Shown: positions 23,175 through 32,405, numbered from the stretch's first letter. The stretch is 64,000 nt of DNA from an uncultured Acinetobacter sp. (GCF_947493735.1 NZ_CANLSL010000010.1:23372-87371), one strand, 5' to 3'. The notes: a model not told the origin generated them from the sequence alone. Program-made: numbers and translations.

Positions 23175-23457
23175 ATTAGAATTTTTAGAACAAGCATTCG
23201 ATGAATGGCAAAAACTTAACCCCAGTATCAAGCAACAGTTTAAAAAGAAACTGACAAAATTGTTGGATAACCCTCGTATACCAAAGAACAAATTATCTAG
23301 TCATCCAAACCGCTATAAGATAAAACTTCGTAGTATTGGCTATCGTTTGGTTTATGAAGTGATTGATGACGAAATTATCGTACTCGTTATTGCTATTGGA
23401 AAACGAGAAAATAATGCGATCTATCGTTCAGCAGATTCTAGAAGTTCTTCAAATTAA
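23164..23457 (+). CDS. RelE/ParE-superfamily toxin
   Basis: A 97-residue basic protein with the RelE fold signature: LEFLEQAFDEWQKLNPSIKQQFKKKL, then NRYKIKLRSIGYRLVYEVIDDEIIVLVIAIGKREN. The YRLVYEV beta strand and C-terminal GKREN with nearby Tyr/Arg are typical of ribosome-dependent mRNA interferases of the RelE/StbE type. The start is ATG 23164 rather than the TTG three bases earlier. It overlaps the antitoxin gene. Whether it is active cannot be judged, but it is not truncated. Confidence 0.87.
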   Translation: MNYKLEFLEQAFDEWQKLNPSIKQQFKKKLTKLLDNPRIPKNKLSSHPNRYKIKLRSIGYRLVYEVIDDEIIVLVIAIGKRENNAIYRSADSRSSSN

Positions 23458-23596
23458 GCTTCAGTCATTGCAATAAAACTTATTCAATTAAATACATTTT
23501 CAATACAGCGTTTTATTTCTAAAATCATGGTCTTGTCATATTCCATCGGCACAGTGAATCACAATCATAATAACGCTGTTTGCAATGGAACAAAAC

Positions 23597-24811
23597 ATGA
23601 CAATACAACTTACACATTCAAAACAATTGAACCCATCTCGTCGCAACCGATTTAGTATTGTGCTCGGCGCGCTACTTTGTACACCACTTTTTTTAACAGC
23701 ATGTGAAGATGATGATGAAGAACAAGTGACTTCTGCAGATCGTCCGATCATCTTTGCCCATCGTGGTGCCAGTGGCTATCTACCCGATCATACTTTAGAG
23801 GGTTATGAGAAAGCCATCGAGCTTGGCGCAGACTATATAGAGCCTGATTTAGTGATGACTAAAGACGGCGTATTAGTCAGCCGTCATGAACCGAATATTA
23901 CTACAACCACCAATGTGAAAGATCACCCTGAATTTGCAGATCGTAAAAAAACCATGATGGTAGATGGTATCGAAGAAGAAGGTTGGTTTATTTCTGACTT
24001 TACTCTTGCCGAGCTAAAAACCTTAAAAGCTATACAACCACTGGCGGAACGTGATCAATCTTATAACGGTCAATTTGACGTGCCGACATTTGAGGAAATT
24101 TTACAACTTCTCATTGCACAGCGCAGTGAAACAGGTCGTAAAATTGGCATCATTCCAGAGCTCAAACATTCGACTTATCATCAAGACTTAGGACTTGCGA
24201 TGGAAGATGAATTACTTCGTTTACTGGATAAATATTCGCTCAATAGTGCAGACTCAAATGTCATTATTCAATCTTTTGAAGTGACAAATCTAAAATATCT
24301 CAATAGTAAAACTGATATTCAATTGGTTCAGCTGATTGATGCTTCGGGCTTAAAACTTGATGGGACAATTGATAACGTATCACCGCTCAATCAGCCGTAT
24401 GATTTTGAAGTAAAGGGTGACAATCGCACTTATCTCGATATGCTGACGCCTGCAGGACTTGCAGAGATCAAAACCTATGCAGACATTATCGGACCTTGGA
24501 AAGCATATATCGTAGGTAGCAAAGGTACAGATGCTAATGGCGATGGCAAAGCCGATGACGTCACAGGCGATGGTTTGGTTGATGAACGTGATCGGACGTT
24601 AGCTGAGCCAACACCGCTCATTACAGATGCACATCAAGCAGGATTAAAAGTCGTGCCATTTACTTTCCGTAATGAGCCTCGTCGCCTTGCCAGTGACTAT
24701 CAATATGATCCAGTCAAAGAATATGTATATTTCTTTGAACTTGGTGTAGATGGTCTATTTACTGACTTTACGGATACTGCAATTAAAGCCCGTAATGCTT
24801 ATTACCAATAA
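23597..24811 (+). CDS. Glycerophosphodiester phosphodiesterase lipoprotein (GlpQ-like)
   Basis: Hydrolyses glycerophosphodiesters to glycerol 3-phosphate and an alcohol, in the periplasm. The protein is about 404 residues; a lipobox (FLTAC, Cys36) shows lipidation, followed by a run of Asp/Glu. The TIM-barrel catalytic set is visible: FAHRGASGYLPDHT, IEPDLVMTKDG and SRHEP. Near residue 310-335 there is an insert, DANGDGKADDVTGDG, that looks like a calcium-binding EF-hand/dockerin-like loop; GlpQ enzymes use Ca2+. The ATG at 23597 has GGA 7 nt upstream; 23585 is an alternative. Confidence 0.88.
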   Translation: MTIQLTHSKQLNPSRRNRFSIVLGALLCTPLFLTACEDDDEEQVTSADRPIIFAHRGASGYLPDHTLEGYEKAIELGADYIEPDLVMTKDGVLVSRHEPNITTTTNVKDHPEFADRKKTMMVDGIEEEGWFISDFTLAELKTLKAIQPLAERDQSYNGQFDVPTFEEILQLLIAQRSETGRKIGIIPELKHSTYHQDLGLAMEDELLRLLDKYSLNSADSNVIIQSFEVTNLKYLNSKTDIQLVQLIDASGLKLDGTIDNVSPLNQPYDFEVKGDNRTYLDMLTPAGLAEIKTYADIIGPWKAYIVGSKGTDANGDGKADDVTGDGLVDERDRTLAEPTPLITDAHQAGLKVVPFTFRNEPRRLASDYQYDPVKEYVYFFELGVDGLFTDFTDTAIKARNAYYQ

Positions 24812-24812
24812 C

Positions 24813-24918
24813 TATAGTCAAGAAATTTAATCCTGCTATAGCGTTAAGCTCGCTCGCATTACGACAAGTACACCTTCGCTCGCTTGCCTCGTATCAGAGA
24901 TAAACTTCTTCGACTATA
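24813..24918 (-). repeat. MITE-like dispersed repeat, copy 2
   Basis: About 106 bp immediately after the GlpQ-like gene, in the opposite orientation to the copy at 20525-20629. Its terminal inverted repeats are nearly perfect over about 20 bp: TATAGTCAAGAAATTTAATC on the left and TATAGTCGAAGAAGTTTATC on the complement of the right end. The core holds the AGGCAAGCGAGCGAAGGTGT and GCGAGCGAGCTTAACGC blocks. The gene stop lies just 2 bp before the element. Confidence 0.72.
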
Positions 24919-25092
24919 CTTGCTTTGTCACAGCTTAAAATTTCTATAAAATGCCAAGCACCCTGTTTGGCATTTTGCATTGGTTAAATCATTCGATAAA
25001 AATCTTAAAATACAAAACTCAGTAATCCTCGCTAAAAATCTATCAATCGATCTGTTATATTGAGCATCATATTCAATTAAATACATTCTATT

Positions 25093-25710
25093 ATGGACTT
25101 AGCGATCAACCACACTCTCGCCATTATCATCATTACCGTGATCATTTCCTTGCTTGCTTTTAATCAGCCTCGCATCATGAATCGTCTGATCTTTTGGGGA
25201 CCTGCGGTAGGCAAAGGACAGTTTGACCGTTTAATTACTTATGGTTTTGTGCATGCTGATGGTTTTCATCTGCTATTTAACATGATCACGCTGTTTTTCT
25301 TTGGGCGTGTGCTAGAGCAATTTTATCGTCAATATGCCTTTGACATGGGCTTTGCATTGTTCTATCTCGGCGGTTTGATCGTGTCGATTTTGCCAAGTTA
25401 TTTCAAACATAAAAATGATGTCAATTATTTTAGTTTGGGTGCATCGGGTGCGGTTTCAGCAATTCTATTTGCCTTTATCTTATTTCAGCCGTGGAATTTG
25501 ATTTTCGTATTTTTTATTCCTGTGCCTGCGATTATTTTTGCGATTCTATATGTTGCGTATAGCTTTTGGGCTGAGCGACGTGGTAACAATGGCATCAATC
25601 ATAGTGCGCATCTTTGGGGTGCAGCTTATGGAATTATTTGTACGCTGATTTTAGAACCTCGTATTCTTGGGTTATTCGTGCAACGCCTATTGAACCCAAG
25701 TTTTTTCTAA
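25093..25710 (+). CDS. Rhomboid-family intramembrane serine protease
   Basis: The 205-residue polytopic protein carries the rhomboid catalytic dyad: Ser in SLGASGAVSA (GxSG, about residue 117) and His in HSAHLWGAAYG (about residue 172). The conserved HADGFHLLFNM segment with its HxxxN is present in the second membrane helix. Six membrane segments fit a bacterial rhomboid. Substrate unknown. The start is an ATG with no strong ribosome site. Confidence 0.9.
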   Translation: MDLAINHTLAIIIITVIISLLAFNQPRIMNRLIFWGPAVGKGQFDRLITYGFVHADGFHLLFNMITLFFFGRVLEQFYRQYAFDMGFALFYLGGLIVSILPSYFKHKNDVNYFSLGASGAVSAILFAFILFQPWNLIFVFFIPVPAIIFAILYVAYSFWAERRGNNGINHSAHLWGAAYGIICTLILEPRILGLFVQRLLNPSFF

Positions 25711-25752
25711 ATCTATAACTTAAATACATACTGATTGGTTAAGGAATAATTC

Positions 25753-26445
25753 ATGCAAAGCCTCGTCCTCGATACTGAAACACATACACTGAACGGCTTA
25801 CCAATAGAGGTCGCATATGTCCCTGTACAACTTGATAAGTCAGGGATACAGGTCTTTGAAGATCAGATCTATGATGAATATTTCAGCCTTGACGATGGCA
25901 CGTCGATTCATTTGGCTTCGATGGCGGTGCATCATATCCTGCCCAATGATTTGATAGGTAAACCAAATTATCGTGAGTTCCGTTTGCCCAAAGATACCAT
26001 CTATACGATCGGGCATAATATCGACTATGACGTGTCTGCAGTAGCACGTTGTGGACAATCGGTGAAGCATGTCAAACCGATCTGTACTTTAGCTTTGGCA
26101 CGTTTTCTTTGGCCTGAGCTTGAAAGCCGTTCTTTAAGCACTTTGAGTTATTTTATCTCTGATGATTTAGAAGCAACACGTCAGCAATTACGCAATGCCC
26201 ACAATGCCAAAACCGATGTCTTACTCACCACTGAACTACTGAAACGTATCGTGGCTGAGCTGAAAATCACTGACATGGAACAGCTCTATCAACAATCACA
26301 AATCGCACGTTTACCACAGTTTATGCCTTTTGGAAAATATAAAGGCACTTCACTCAAAGAAGTCCCGCTCGATTATGTGCAATGGTTATTGCGTCAGCAA
26401 GATATTGATCCGTATCTACGTAAAGCTTTAGAACAAATTTTTTAA
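25753..26445 (+). CDS. DEDD-type 3'-5' exonuclease with C-terminal DUF3820 domain
   Basis: The 230-residue protein has an N-terminal RNase T/exonuclease X-type fold: LDTETHT (Exo I), GHNIDYDVSA (Exo II) and HNAKTDVLLT (Exo III, His and Asp). Residues about 185-230 form the short DUF3820 domain (MPFGKYKGTSLKEVPLDYVQWLL) seen in several exonucleases. It probably trims single-stranded or nicked DNA. AAGGA is 7 nt before the ATG. Function is inferred from motifs only. Confidence 0.83.
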   Translation: MQSLVLDTETHTLNGLPIEVAYVPVQLDKSGIQVFEDQIYDEYFSLDDGTSIHLASMAVHHILPNDLIGKPNYREFRLPKDTIYTIGHNIDYDVSAVARCGQSVKHVKPICTLALARFLWPELESRSLSTLSYFISDDLEATRQQLRNAHNAKTDVLLTTELLKRIVAELKITDMEQLYQQSQIARLPQFMPFGKYKGTSLKEVPLDYVQWLLRQQDIDPYLRKALEQIF

Positions 26446-26498
26446 TAATCGTTGAACCCTGTAAAATAACAGCATAAGTATTGTCTAGGAGCGCAAAG

Positions 26499-27230
26499 AT
26501 GCAATTTCGAATCGAAGCCATAGAAGTTGGCAATGCCCTACAAAACTACATTTGGATGTTGATTGACACCCATCACCATCAAGCTGTGGCAATCGACCCG
26601 ACCCAAGCCGATTTGGTCTTAGATTATTGCGAAAAATATAATTTAGAACTTGCGCAGATTTGGATCACTCATAAACATAATGATCACATCGCAGGCCTAC
26701 CTGAGCTCAAAGCCAAAACCAATGCGATTGTGTATGCACCCTTGGCGGAAAAAGAAGCGATTGGACAAGCAGATCATTGGCTTGAAGATGGAGCTGTCAT
26801 TACATTTTCAGAGCTAAAAGTAGATGTCTTTAGCTCCGCAGGTCATACACTCGGATTGATCACCTATTTTATTGACGAGTTAGATGCGCTGTTTTGTAGT
26901 GACACCTTATTTTCACTGGGTTGTGGACGATTATTTGAAGGTACTTATGAGCAAATGTACCATTCTTTAAATCGGTTAGCTGCCCTGCCACCACGCACGC
27001 TCGTCTATTGCACACATGAATATACCGAAAGTAATGGCAAATTTGCCATTACCATTGAACCTGAAAATATCGCCCTACAACAGCGCTATGCCGAAGTGAA
27101 AGCCTTACGTGCTCAGGGGAAAATCACACTACCCTCGACGATTGAACTAGAGCTTGAAACCAATCCATTCCTGCGCTGTCAAAGTGTCGAAGAATTCAAA
27201 AAAAGACGCCAATTAAAAGACCAATTTTAA
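26499..27230 (+). CDS. gloB: Hydroxyacylglutathione hydrolase (glyoxalase II)
   Basis: Metallo-beta-lactamase-fold enzyme that hydrolyses S-D-lactoylglutathione, the second step of methylglyoxal detoxification. The metal motif reads THKHNDHIAG, with later ligands in SAGHTLG and FCSDTLFSLGCGRLFEG, and a C-terminal glutathione-binding helical domain (NPFLRC). AGGAG at 26487-26491 places the start at ATG 26499, giving 243 residues; the upstream TTG is an artefact. Length is normal. Confidence 0.92.
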   Translation: MQFRIEAIEVGNALQNYIWMLIDTHHHQAVAIDPTQADLVLDYCEKYNLELAQIWITHKHNDHIAGLPELKAKTNAIVYAPLAEKEAIGQADHWLEDGAVITFSELKVDVFSSAGHTLGLITYFIDELDALFCSDTLFSLGCGRLFEGTYEQMYHSLNRLAALPPRTLVYCTHEYTESNGKFAITIEPENIALQQRYAEVKALRAQGKITLPSTIELELETNPFLRCQSVEEFKKRRQLKDQF

Positions 27231-27239
27231 CGAATAGGC

Positions 27240-27268
27240 TTGACTTAACCCTAAGCTTTCTTCAAAAT
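27240..27268 (+). promoter_or_regulatory. Possible sigma70 promoter for rpsT
   Basis: TTGACT (27240-27245), 17-bp spacer, CAAAAT (27263-27268), about 100 bp upstream of rpsT. The -35 is good and the -10 mediocre. Confidence 0.4.
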
Positions 27269-27365
27269 ATGCCACTTGTTTACGGGCTGGTATTGCAGTA
27301 TTGTCAAATGCACAATACACACGCATCAGGCCCGCCCCAAACTAACTAATTCAAGGAGTGCACGA

Positions 27366-27635
27366 GTGGCAAACTCTGCTCAAGCTAAAAAACGTGCTCG
27401 TCAAAATTTGAAAGCACGTAAACACAACGCAAGCTTGCGTTCTATGGTTCGTACTTATATCAAACGTGTAATCGCTGCGATTGCTGCTGGTGAACACGCT
27501 GCTGCTAACGAAGCATACAAAGCGGCTGTACCAGTAATCGACCGTATGGCTGATAAAGGTATCATCCATAAAAACAAAGCAGCTCGTCATAAGAGCCGTT
27601 TGAATGCTCAAGTTAAAGCTTTGGCTGCTAACTAA
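27366..27635 (+). CDS. rpsT: 30S ribosomal protein S20
   Basis: Small basic 16S rRNA-binding protein of the 30S body. The translation [20 protein letters not shown] matches the family N-terminus exactly. The start codon is GTG at 27366, preceded by AAGGAG 7 nt away; the frame extends further upstream but that part is not coding. 89 residues is the usual length. Weak (non-AUG) starts are common for S20 and can support autoregulation. A strong terminator follows. Confidence 0.97.
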   Translation: MANSAQAKKRARQNLKARKHNASLRSMVRTYIKRVIAAIAAGEHAAANEAYKAAVPVIDRMADKGIIHKNKAARHKSRLNAQVKALAAN

Positions 27636-27663
27636 GCATCTATAGCCTCATTAGAAGCTATAC

Positions 27664-27690
27664 AAAAAAAGCCCGTTTGGGCTTTTTTTT
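27664..27690 (+). terminator. Rho-independent terminator after rpsT
   Basis: AAAAAAAGCCC-GTTT-GGGCTTTTTTTT: a GC core of four pairs extended by A/T pairs, with eight T. Confidence 0.92.
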
Positions 27691-27839
27691 AGCTCTAATG
27701 CTTTTCTAGCTGCCGCTTTATACAATCTACAACTTTTAAAAACTTGCTTGAAAATTTACACTCAACAATACAACACACTCATCTCACTTGAAGAATTTAT
27801 CAATAATAATTAAGCTTCAATAAACTAGGAAAATATTCC

Positions 27840-28229
27840 ATGTCACAAATCAAAATTTACGGCTTGGCAAGTACGCTACAAACACATAAAGCCAAACTCT
27901 CCGATGCGATTCATCAAGCGCTTGTCACTGCACTACAATATCCTGTAGAAAAGAAATTTCAGCGTTTCTTTGCCCTTGAGCGAGCAGATTTTATTTTTCC
28001 TGATGATCGTAGCAATGACTATCTCATCATTGAAGTTTTGATGTTTGAGGGTCGCTCAACATTTGCAAAAAAATTACTGATTCAAACTCTTTTTCAAAAT
28101 ATACAAAATCAATGTAGTATCTCAACGCAAGATGTTGAAATTACTATTATTGAAACACCAAAAGAGAATTGGGGAATTCGTGGACAGTGTGGTGATGAAC
28201 TGGCTTTGAACTATAAAGTTGATGTGTAA
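27840..28229 (+). CDS. Tautomerase-family protein (MSAD-like)
   Basis: The 129-residue protein fits the longer tautomerase subgroup (malonate semialdehyde decarboxylase-like): KAKLSDAIHQALVTALQYP, FFALERADFIFPDD and EITIIETPKENWGIRGQCGDE. The protein begins with SQIKIYG rather than an N-terminal Met-Pro, so the catalytic Pro1 of classical 4-oxalocrotonate tautomerases is absent; activity is therefore uncertain. AGGA is 9 nt before the ATG. Confidence 0.75.
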   Translation: MSQIKIYGLASTLQTHKAKLSDAIHQALVTALQYPVEKKFQRFFALERADFIFPDDRSNDYLIIEVLMFEGRSTFAKKLLIQTLFQNIQNQCSISTQDVEITIIETPKENWGIRGQCGDELALNYKVDV

Positions 28230-28260
28230 AACACACGCCATCTATCTCTTATTTTATTTT

Positions 28261-29022
28261 TTAAATATTGCATTTTAAATCACGAATATTAAGTTGATGT
28301 CGCTCACCTCGCCATACCCAATTCAGCTTTGAGGCTTCAAAGCTCGAAGTATTATCAAACCAAACAAAGACACCCTCCATCATCTCGGGCCAATCTTTTT
28401 TCTGTACTTGAAAATGCCCTGAAATCACTGCAATGAAAGCGGCCAAAATCGTATCGTGACTGACCGCTAAGCTTAATGCACGTTTTTTTGTGTCCGTATT
28501 TTTTTCAGCTTGGATTAAATGTGAGTGAAATAAAAGCTCTAACACATCCAATACTCCTCGAATCGGATGCTTCATCCCAGGAAGTGTATTTTTGACAAAA
28601 CTATCAATGAAGCTCACCGCTCCTTTTTTTCGGAAATGCGGAACAGCCAAATCAATATCTACGACAAAGCTTCCAGGTTCAACCAGTAAGGACTCTTCAA
28701 AAATTTCAATCTGATGGGTATTGTCTGAAAAGTGTCGATCTGCACCTGCGATCATCAATGTTGCAGTATCAAGACAACGCTGTATTGGACTGCTGATACA
28801 GTTCACGATTTGACGTTGAGTTTGCTGCGTTAAGTATTCACCCCACGCTTCAGCAAGCAAACGCCCTTCAACAGTGAGTTGCAAATCATAGCCCGCCAGA
28901 CCCTGCCCATTCACAAGTTCACGGATCGAATGTCGTGTAAATAAAACAATTGGTGTGTCATGGTCAGGCAATAATTCAACTGCACTAAACATACTTTTGG
29001 GTAAGGCGTGAAGTGTGTCCAA
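28261..29022 (-). CDS. Histidine phosphatase-superfamily protein
   Basis: The 253-residue protein has the phosphohistidine motif FTRHSIRE (RHxxR), a middle SSPIQRCLDTA segment with the second catalytic Arg, and a C-terminal AVSHDTIL carrying the second His. These identify the branch 2/acid phosphatase-like histidine phosphatases, but the substrate is unknown. Start is probably TTG at 29022, with GAGGGG close upstream; the next ATG (28992) has no ribosome site. Convergent with the tautomerase gene. Confidence 0.8.
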   Translation of the reverse strand: MDTLHALPKSMFSAVELLPDHDTPIVLFTRHSIRELVNGQGLAGYDLQLTVEGRLLAEAWGEYLTQQTQRQIVNCISSPIQRCLDTATLMIAGADRHFSDNTHQIEIFEESLLVEPGSFVVDIDLAVPHFRKKGAVSFIDSFVKNTLPGMKHPIRGVLDVLELLFHSHLIQAEKNTDTKKRALSLAVSHDTILAAFIAVISGHFQVQKKDWPEMMEGVFVWFDNTSSFEASKLNWVWRGERHQLNIRDLKCNI

Positions 29023-29135
29023 CTGCCCCTCATAACGCTAAAACTAAAAAATGGATTGATGACTATAGCATGATTCAGATTATATCGTCTGCGTTTCATG
29101 TTTTAGCCTTTTGCTCAATATTATTTTAAATGACA

Positions 29136-29162
29136 AAAGCCAGTACGCTTGGTACTGGCTTT
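29136..29162 (-). terminator. Terminator downstream of idh
   Basis: GCCAGTAC (29139-29146) pairs with GTACTGGC (29152-29159), extended by A/T pairs, followed by T-rich DNA on the minus strand. It lies just past the idh stop codon. Confidence 0.82.
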
Positions 29163-29203
29163 ATATTAAACATCTTAAAATTAGATCAAAGCGACTTTAA
29201 GCT

Positions 29204-31435
29204 CTAGATTGTCTCAAGGGTTTTATTAAAGGTTTCACTTGGACGCATAATTGCTTTCACTTTTTCAGGGTCAATCGCATAGTAGCCACCAATATCGGTA
29301 TTTTTACCCTGCACTTCGGCAAATTCCGCTACGATTTTTTCTTCATTCTCAGCCAAGGCTTTTGCAAGTGGCGTAAATGTTGATTTGAGCTCTGCATCGT
29401 CATCTTGAGCTGCCAACGCTTCCGCCCAGTATTTTGCGAGATAATAATGACTTCCACGGTTGTCAAGCTCACCTGTACGACGTGATGGCGACTTGTCATT
29501 ATCCAATAACTGCCCTGTCGCATAGTCTAAAGTCTTGGCAAGTAATTTTGCTTTGACATTGTCTTCTTTTAGACCGAGCTCTTCCAAAGATACCGCTAAA
29601 GCCAAGAACTCACCGAGAGAATCCCAACGCAAATGGTTTTCTTCAACAAGCTGTTGTACATGCTTCGGCGCAGAACCGCCCGCACCTGTTTCGTACATGC
29701 CACCACCCGCCATTAAAGGCACAATAGATAGCATCTTCGCAGAAGTACCGAGCTCCATGATCGGGAACAAATCAGTGAGGTAATCACGCAAAATATTACC
29801 CGTTACAGAAATTGTATCTGCGCCACGAGCCACACGCTCGAGCGTATAACGCATGGCACGCACTTGCGACATAATCTGAATATCCAGCCCTTCCGTATCG
29901 TGTTCTTTTAGATACTTTTGGACTTTCTTAATCAATTCATTTTCATGCGGACGATATGGATCAAGCCAGAAAATCGCAGGCATGCCTGAGTTGCGCGCAC
30001 GATTTACCGCAAGTTTTACCCAGTCACGGATCGGTGCATCTTTAACCTGACACATACGCCAAATATCACCTTGCTCAACATTCTGCGAAAGTAATACTTC
30101 ACCAGTGTCTAGATCAGTAATATTGGCCACACCTGCTTGCGGCATCTCAAACGTCTTGTCGTGAGAGCCGTATTCTTCGGCTTTTTGTGCCATCAATCCG
30201 ACGTTTGGTACTGTACCCATTGTGCGTGGATCGAAGTTGCCATTCCACTTACAGAAGTTGATCATCTCTTGATAGATACGTGCAAAAGTCGATTCAGGCA
30301 TGACCGCCTTACAATCATACTGCTTACCATCGGCACCCCACATCTTACCACCACCACGAATCATCGCAGGCATTGACGCATCGACGATGACATCATTTGG
30401 CGAGTGGAAGTTGGTAATACCTTTTGCAGAATCAACCATTGCCAATGCAGGACGATGCTCCTGACACGCATGGAGATCTTCAATAATTTCTTCACGTAAC
30501 GATGTTGGTAAAGTTTCAATCTTCTCGTATAGACCTGCCATACCATTATTGACATTGATACCAAGTTGATCGAACAATTTACCGTGTTTTTCAAACGCTT
30601 CTTTATAGTAAATTTTGACACAATGACCGAAGACAATCGGGTGCGACACTTTCATCATGGTTGCCTTAACGTGCAGAGAAAACAAAATCCCTGCTTGACG
30701 ACAATCTTCGAGTTCTTCTTCGTAAAATTTACAAAGTGCTTTTTTACTCATAAACATCGAGTCAATCACTTCACCGTCTTGTAATGCTACTTTTGGTTTT
30801 AGGACGATATTTTCACCATTAGCGGTGATCAATTCCATTTTGACATTACGAGCACGGTCTAAAGTCATCGACTTTTCACCATGATAAAAATCACCTTCAT
30901 CCATATGCGACACATGCGTTTGTGACCATTGCTTCCACTCGCCCATGGAATGTGGATGTTTTTTTGCATAATTTTTGACGGCAGTTGGCGCACGGCGATC
31001 TGAGTTCCCTTCACGTAACACTGGATTGACCGCAGAACCTAGACATTTACCATATTTCGCACGAATGGTTTTTTCTTCTTCAGTCGTTGGATTGTCTGGA
31101 AAATCAGGTAGTGCAAAACCTTTGGACTGAAGCTCTTTGATACATGCCTTGAGCTGTGATACAGAGGCGCTGATATTCGGCAACTTGATAATATTCGTTT
31201 CAGGGTCTTGAGTTAGACGACCAAGTTCGGCAAGGGTATTTGGGACTTTTTGATCATCGTTCAGATAGTCAGAAAACTCTGCTAGCACACGCGAAGAGAC
31301 AGAGATATCTCGCTTTTCGATCTCTAAGCCCGCTGGCTTGGTAAAAGTTTCAATGATTGGGAGTAACGAGTATGTCGCCAGTAGCGGGGCCTCATCAGTT
31401 AATGTATAAATGATTTTTGACTTTCCACCGGCCAT
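29204..31435 (-). CDS. idh: Monomeric NADP-dependent isocitrate dehydrogenase
   Basis: Converts isocitrate to 2-oxoglutarate with NADP+. The 743-residue product is the large monomeric form, unrelated in length to the dimeric Icd (about 416): [17 protein letters not shown] at the N-terminus, SNSDRR-like [13 protein letters not shown] near residue 140, [17 protein letters not shown], and the C-terminal [29 protein letters not shown] precedes the ATG by 6 nt. A leader with a hairpin and a candidate promoter lies upstream. It feeds the suc complex encoded at the left edge of the window. Confidence 0.97.
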   Translation of the reverse strand: MAGGKSKIIYTLTDEAPLLATYSLLPIIETFTKPAGLEIEKRDISVSSRVLAEFSDYLNDDQKVPNTLAELGRLTQDPETNIIKLPNISASVSQLKACIKELQSKGFALPDFPDNPTTEEEKTIRAKYGKCLGSAVNPVLREGNSDRRAPTAVKNYAKKHPHSMGEWKQWSQTHVSHMDEGDFYHGEKSMTLDRARNVKMELITANGENIVLKPKVALQDGEVIDSMFMSKKALCKFYEEELEDCRQAGILFSLHVKATMMKVSHPIVFGHCVKIYYKEAFEKHGKLFDQLGINVNNGMAGLYEKIETLPTSLREEIIEDLHACQEHRPALAMVDSAKGITNFHSPNDVIVDASMPAMIRGGGKMWGADGKQYDCKAVMPESTFARIYQEMINFCKWNGNFDPRTMGTVPNVGLMAQKAEEYGSHDKTFEMPQAGVANITDLDTGEVLLSQNVEQGDIWRMCQVKDAPIRDWVKLAVNRARNSGMPAIFWLDPYRPHENELIKKVQKYLKEHDTEGLDIQIMSQVRAMRYTLERVARGADTISVTGNILRDYLTDLFPIMELGTSAKMLSIVPLMAGGGMYETGAGGSAPKHVQQLVEENHLRWDSLGEFLALAVSLEELGLKEDNVKAKLLAKTLDYATGQLLDNDKSPSRRTGELDNRGSHYYLAKYWAEALAAQDDDAELKSTFTPLAKALAENEEKIVAEFAEVQGKNTDIGGYYAIDPEKVKAIMRPSETFNKTLETI

Positions 31436-31478
31436 ATGTAGCTCCTTTTTTACTGGTATGTAATTAAGTCTGTAATAT

Positions 31479-31505
31479 GTAGCATCGAGCTTGTGGCTCG
31501 GCTAC
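31479..31505 (-). promoter_or_regulatory. Hairpin in the idh leader
   Basis: GTAGC-AT-CGAGC (31479-31490) pairs with GCTCG-GCTAC (31496-31505) around a TTGTG loop: ten base pairs with a 2-nt bulge. It lies about 45-70 nt ahead of the idh start, inside the transcript if the candidate promoter is right. It could act as a 5' stabiliser or regulatory element; no T-run follows. Confidence 0.5.
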
Positions 31506-31545
31506 ATTTCGAATCAATATTTCTTGCACTTTTTTAAGCGTGTAA

Positions 31546-31575
31546 AGTATGCGTTGAGCGGTGTATTGCAGTCAA
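31546..31575 (-). promoter_or_regulatory. Possible sigma70 promoter for idh
   Basis: On the minus strand, TTGACT (complement of 31570-31575), an 18-bp spacer and CATACT (complement of 31546-31551). It would give a leader of about 105 nt containing the hairpin. Confidence 0.4.
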
Positions 31576-31742
31576 TGCGATATGCGCTTTTTACGTGAAT
31601 AGTGTATATAAATCTGAGTGATGTTGCCTATTAGACCAATGGGCTAGAGTTTATAAGCACTTCGATAATCACTATTTCAATATATCTAAAAATTTGACAA
31701 ACAAATGATAGAATATATTTCAATTTGTCATCAGTGAACGAA

Positions 31743-32405
31743 ATGAAAATGCTAAAAGCAAAGAAAACAAAGTATAAGAAGGTAAGAGGCACAAACCGAA
31801 GATTAAGAAATATTGATCAATGGATTAAGGAGAATAAAAACTTAAACTTTCAATATCTCAAGAGCTATCAATGCGAATATGTAAAATTTTGGGTCAGCCC
31901 ATGGGATAGGCTTTCACTGACGAATAGTCAATTCCCTGAACCTGAAGGAGTATTTAAAGAAAAATTCATTCAAGGATTATTTGAAATCTATGATTGTTGG
32001 AAACAACGGTTAGACCAATTAGGAAAACCATACTACTTAAAAATTTGGCTATTTGAAAAAGACTTAAGAAGATCGCAGGTTGTTTGTGCAATTGGCGAAA
32101 AAATTCAATTCTATGAAAACACTTTTACTAAAGCAGAAAACTCTGATCATCAAAAATATGATTTTGAAAATCTCGATAATTTAGCGAAAGCATTTCATTG
32201 GGAAAAAAGATTAGATGACCTCCTTATTGAAAATGATTTCCTAGAAAGTCCTGAAAACTATGTGGATCTAGAAGAATATCTAGAAGCAAAAAACTATTTT
32301 GAAAACTATGTGCTTAAAAATTACAAAGCAACCATCCCTTACGACTCTGAAAAATTCTACTATGTTTTAGATAATGATGTCGTTTGGTTAGGGCAAAAGG
32401 CTTAG
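31743..32405 (+). CDS. Hypothetical protein, AT-rich gene
   Basis: I do not recognise this 220-residue protein. It starts with a Lys-rich basic segment (LKAKKTKYKKVRGTNRRLRN), followed by an acidic, aromatic-rich body (WVSPWDRLSL, YYLKIWLFEKDLRRSQVV, EKFYYVLDNDVVWLGQK) with no signal peptide or membrane segment. The gene is visibly richer in A/T than its neighbours, and its stop abuts the stop of cysQ without any gap. ATG 31743 is preferred, but GTG 31734 and TTG 31725 are possible; none has a strong ribosome site. It may be recently acquired. Confidence 0.65.
   Translation: MKMLKAKKTKYKKVRGTNRRLRNIDQWIKENKNLNFQYLKSYQCEYVKFWVSPWDRLSLTNSQFPEPEGVFKEKFIQGLFEIYDCWKQRLDQLGKPYYLKIWLFEKDLRRSQVVCAIGEKIQFYENTFTKAENSDHQKYDFENLDNLAKAFHWEKRLDDLLIENDFLESPENYVDLEEYLEAKNYFENYVLKNYKATIPYDSEKFYYVLDNDVVWLGQKA

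Noticed and set aside
20480..24918. Composite transposon made from the two inverted repeats
   Set aside because: The repeats are about 105 bp and non-coding, the interval contains the essential gene proS, and no transposase is present; they are independent copies of a dispersed repeat.
27276..27365. Upstream extension of the rpsT frame
   Set aside because: S20 starts [13 protein letters not shown], encoded from GTG 27366 directly after AAGGAG.
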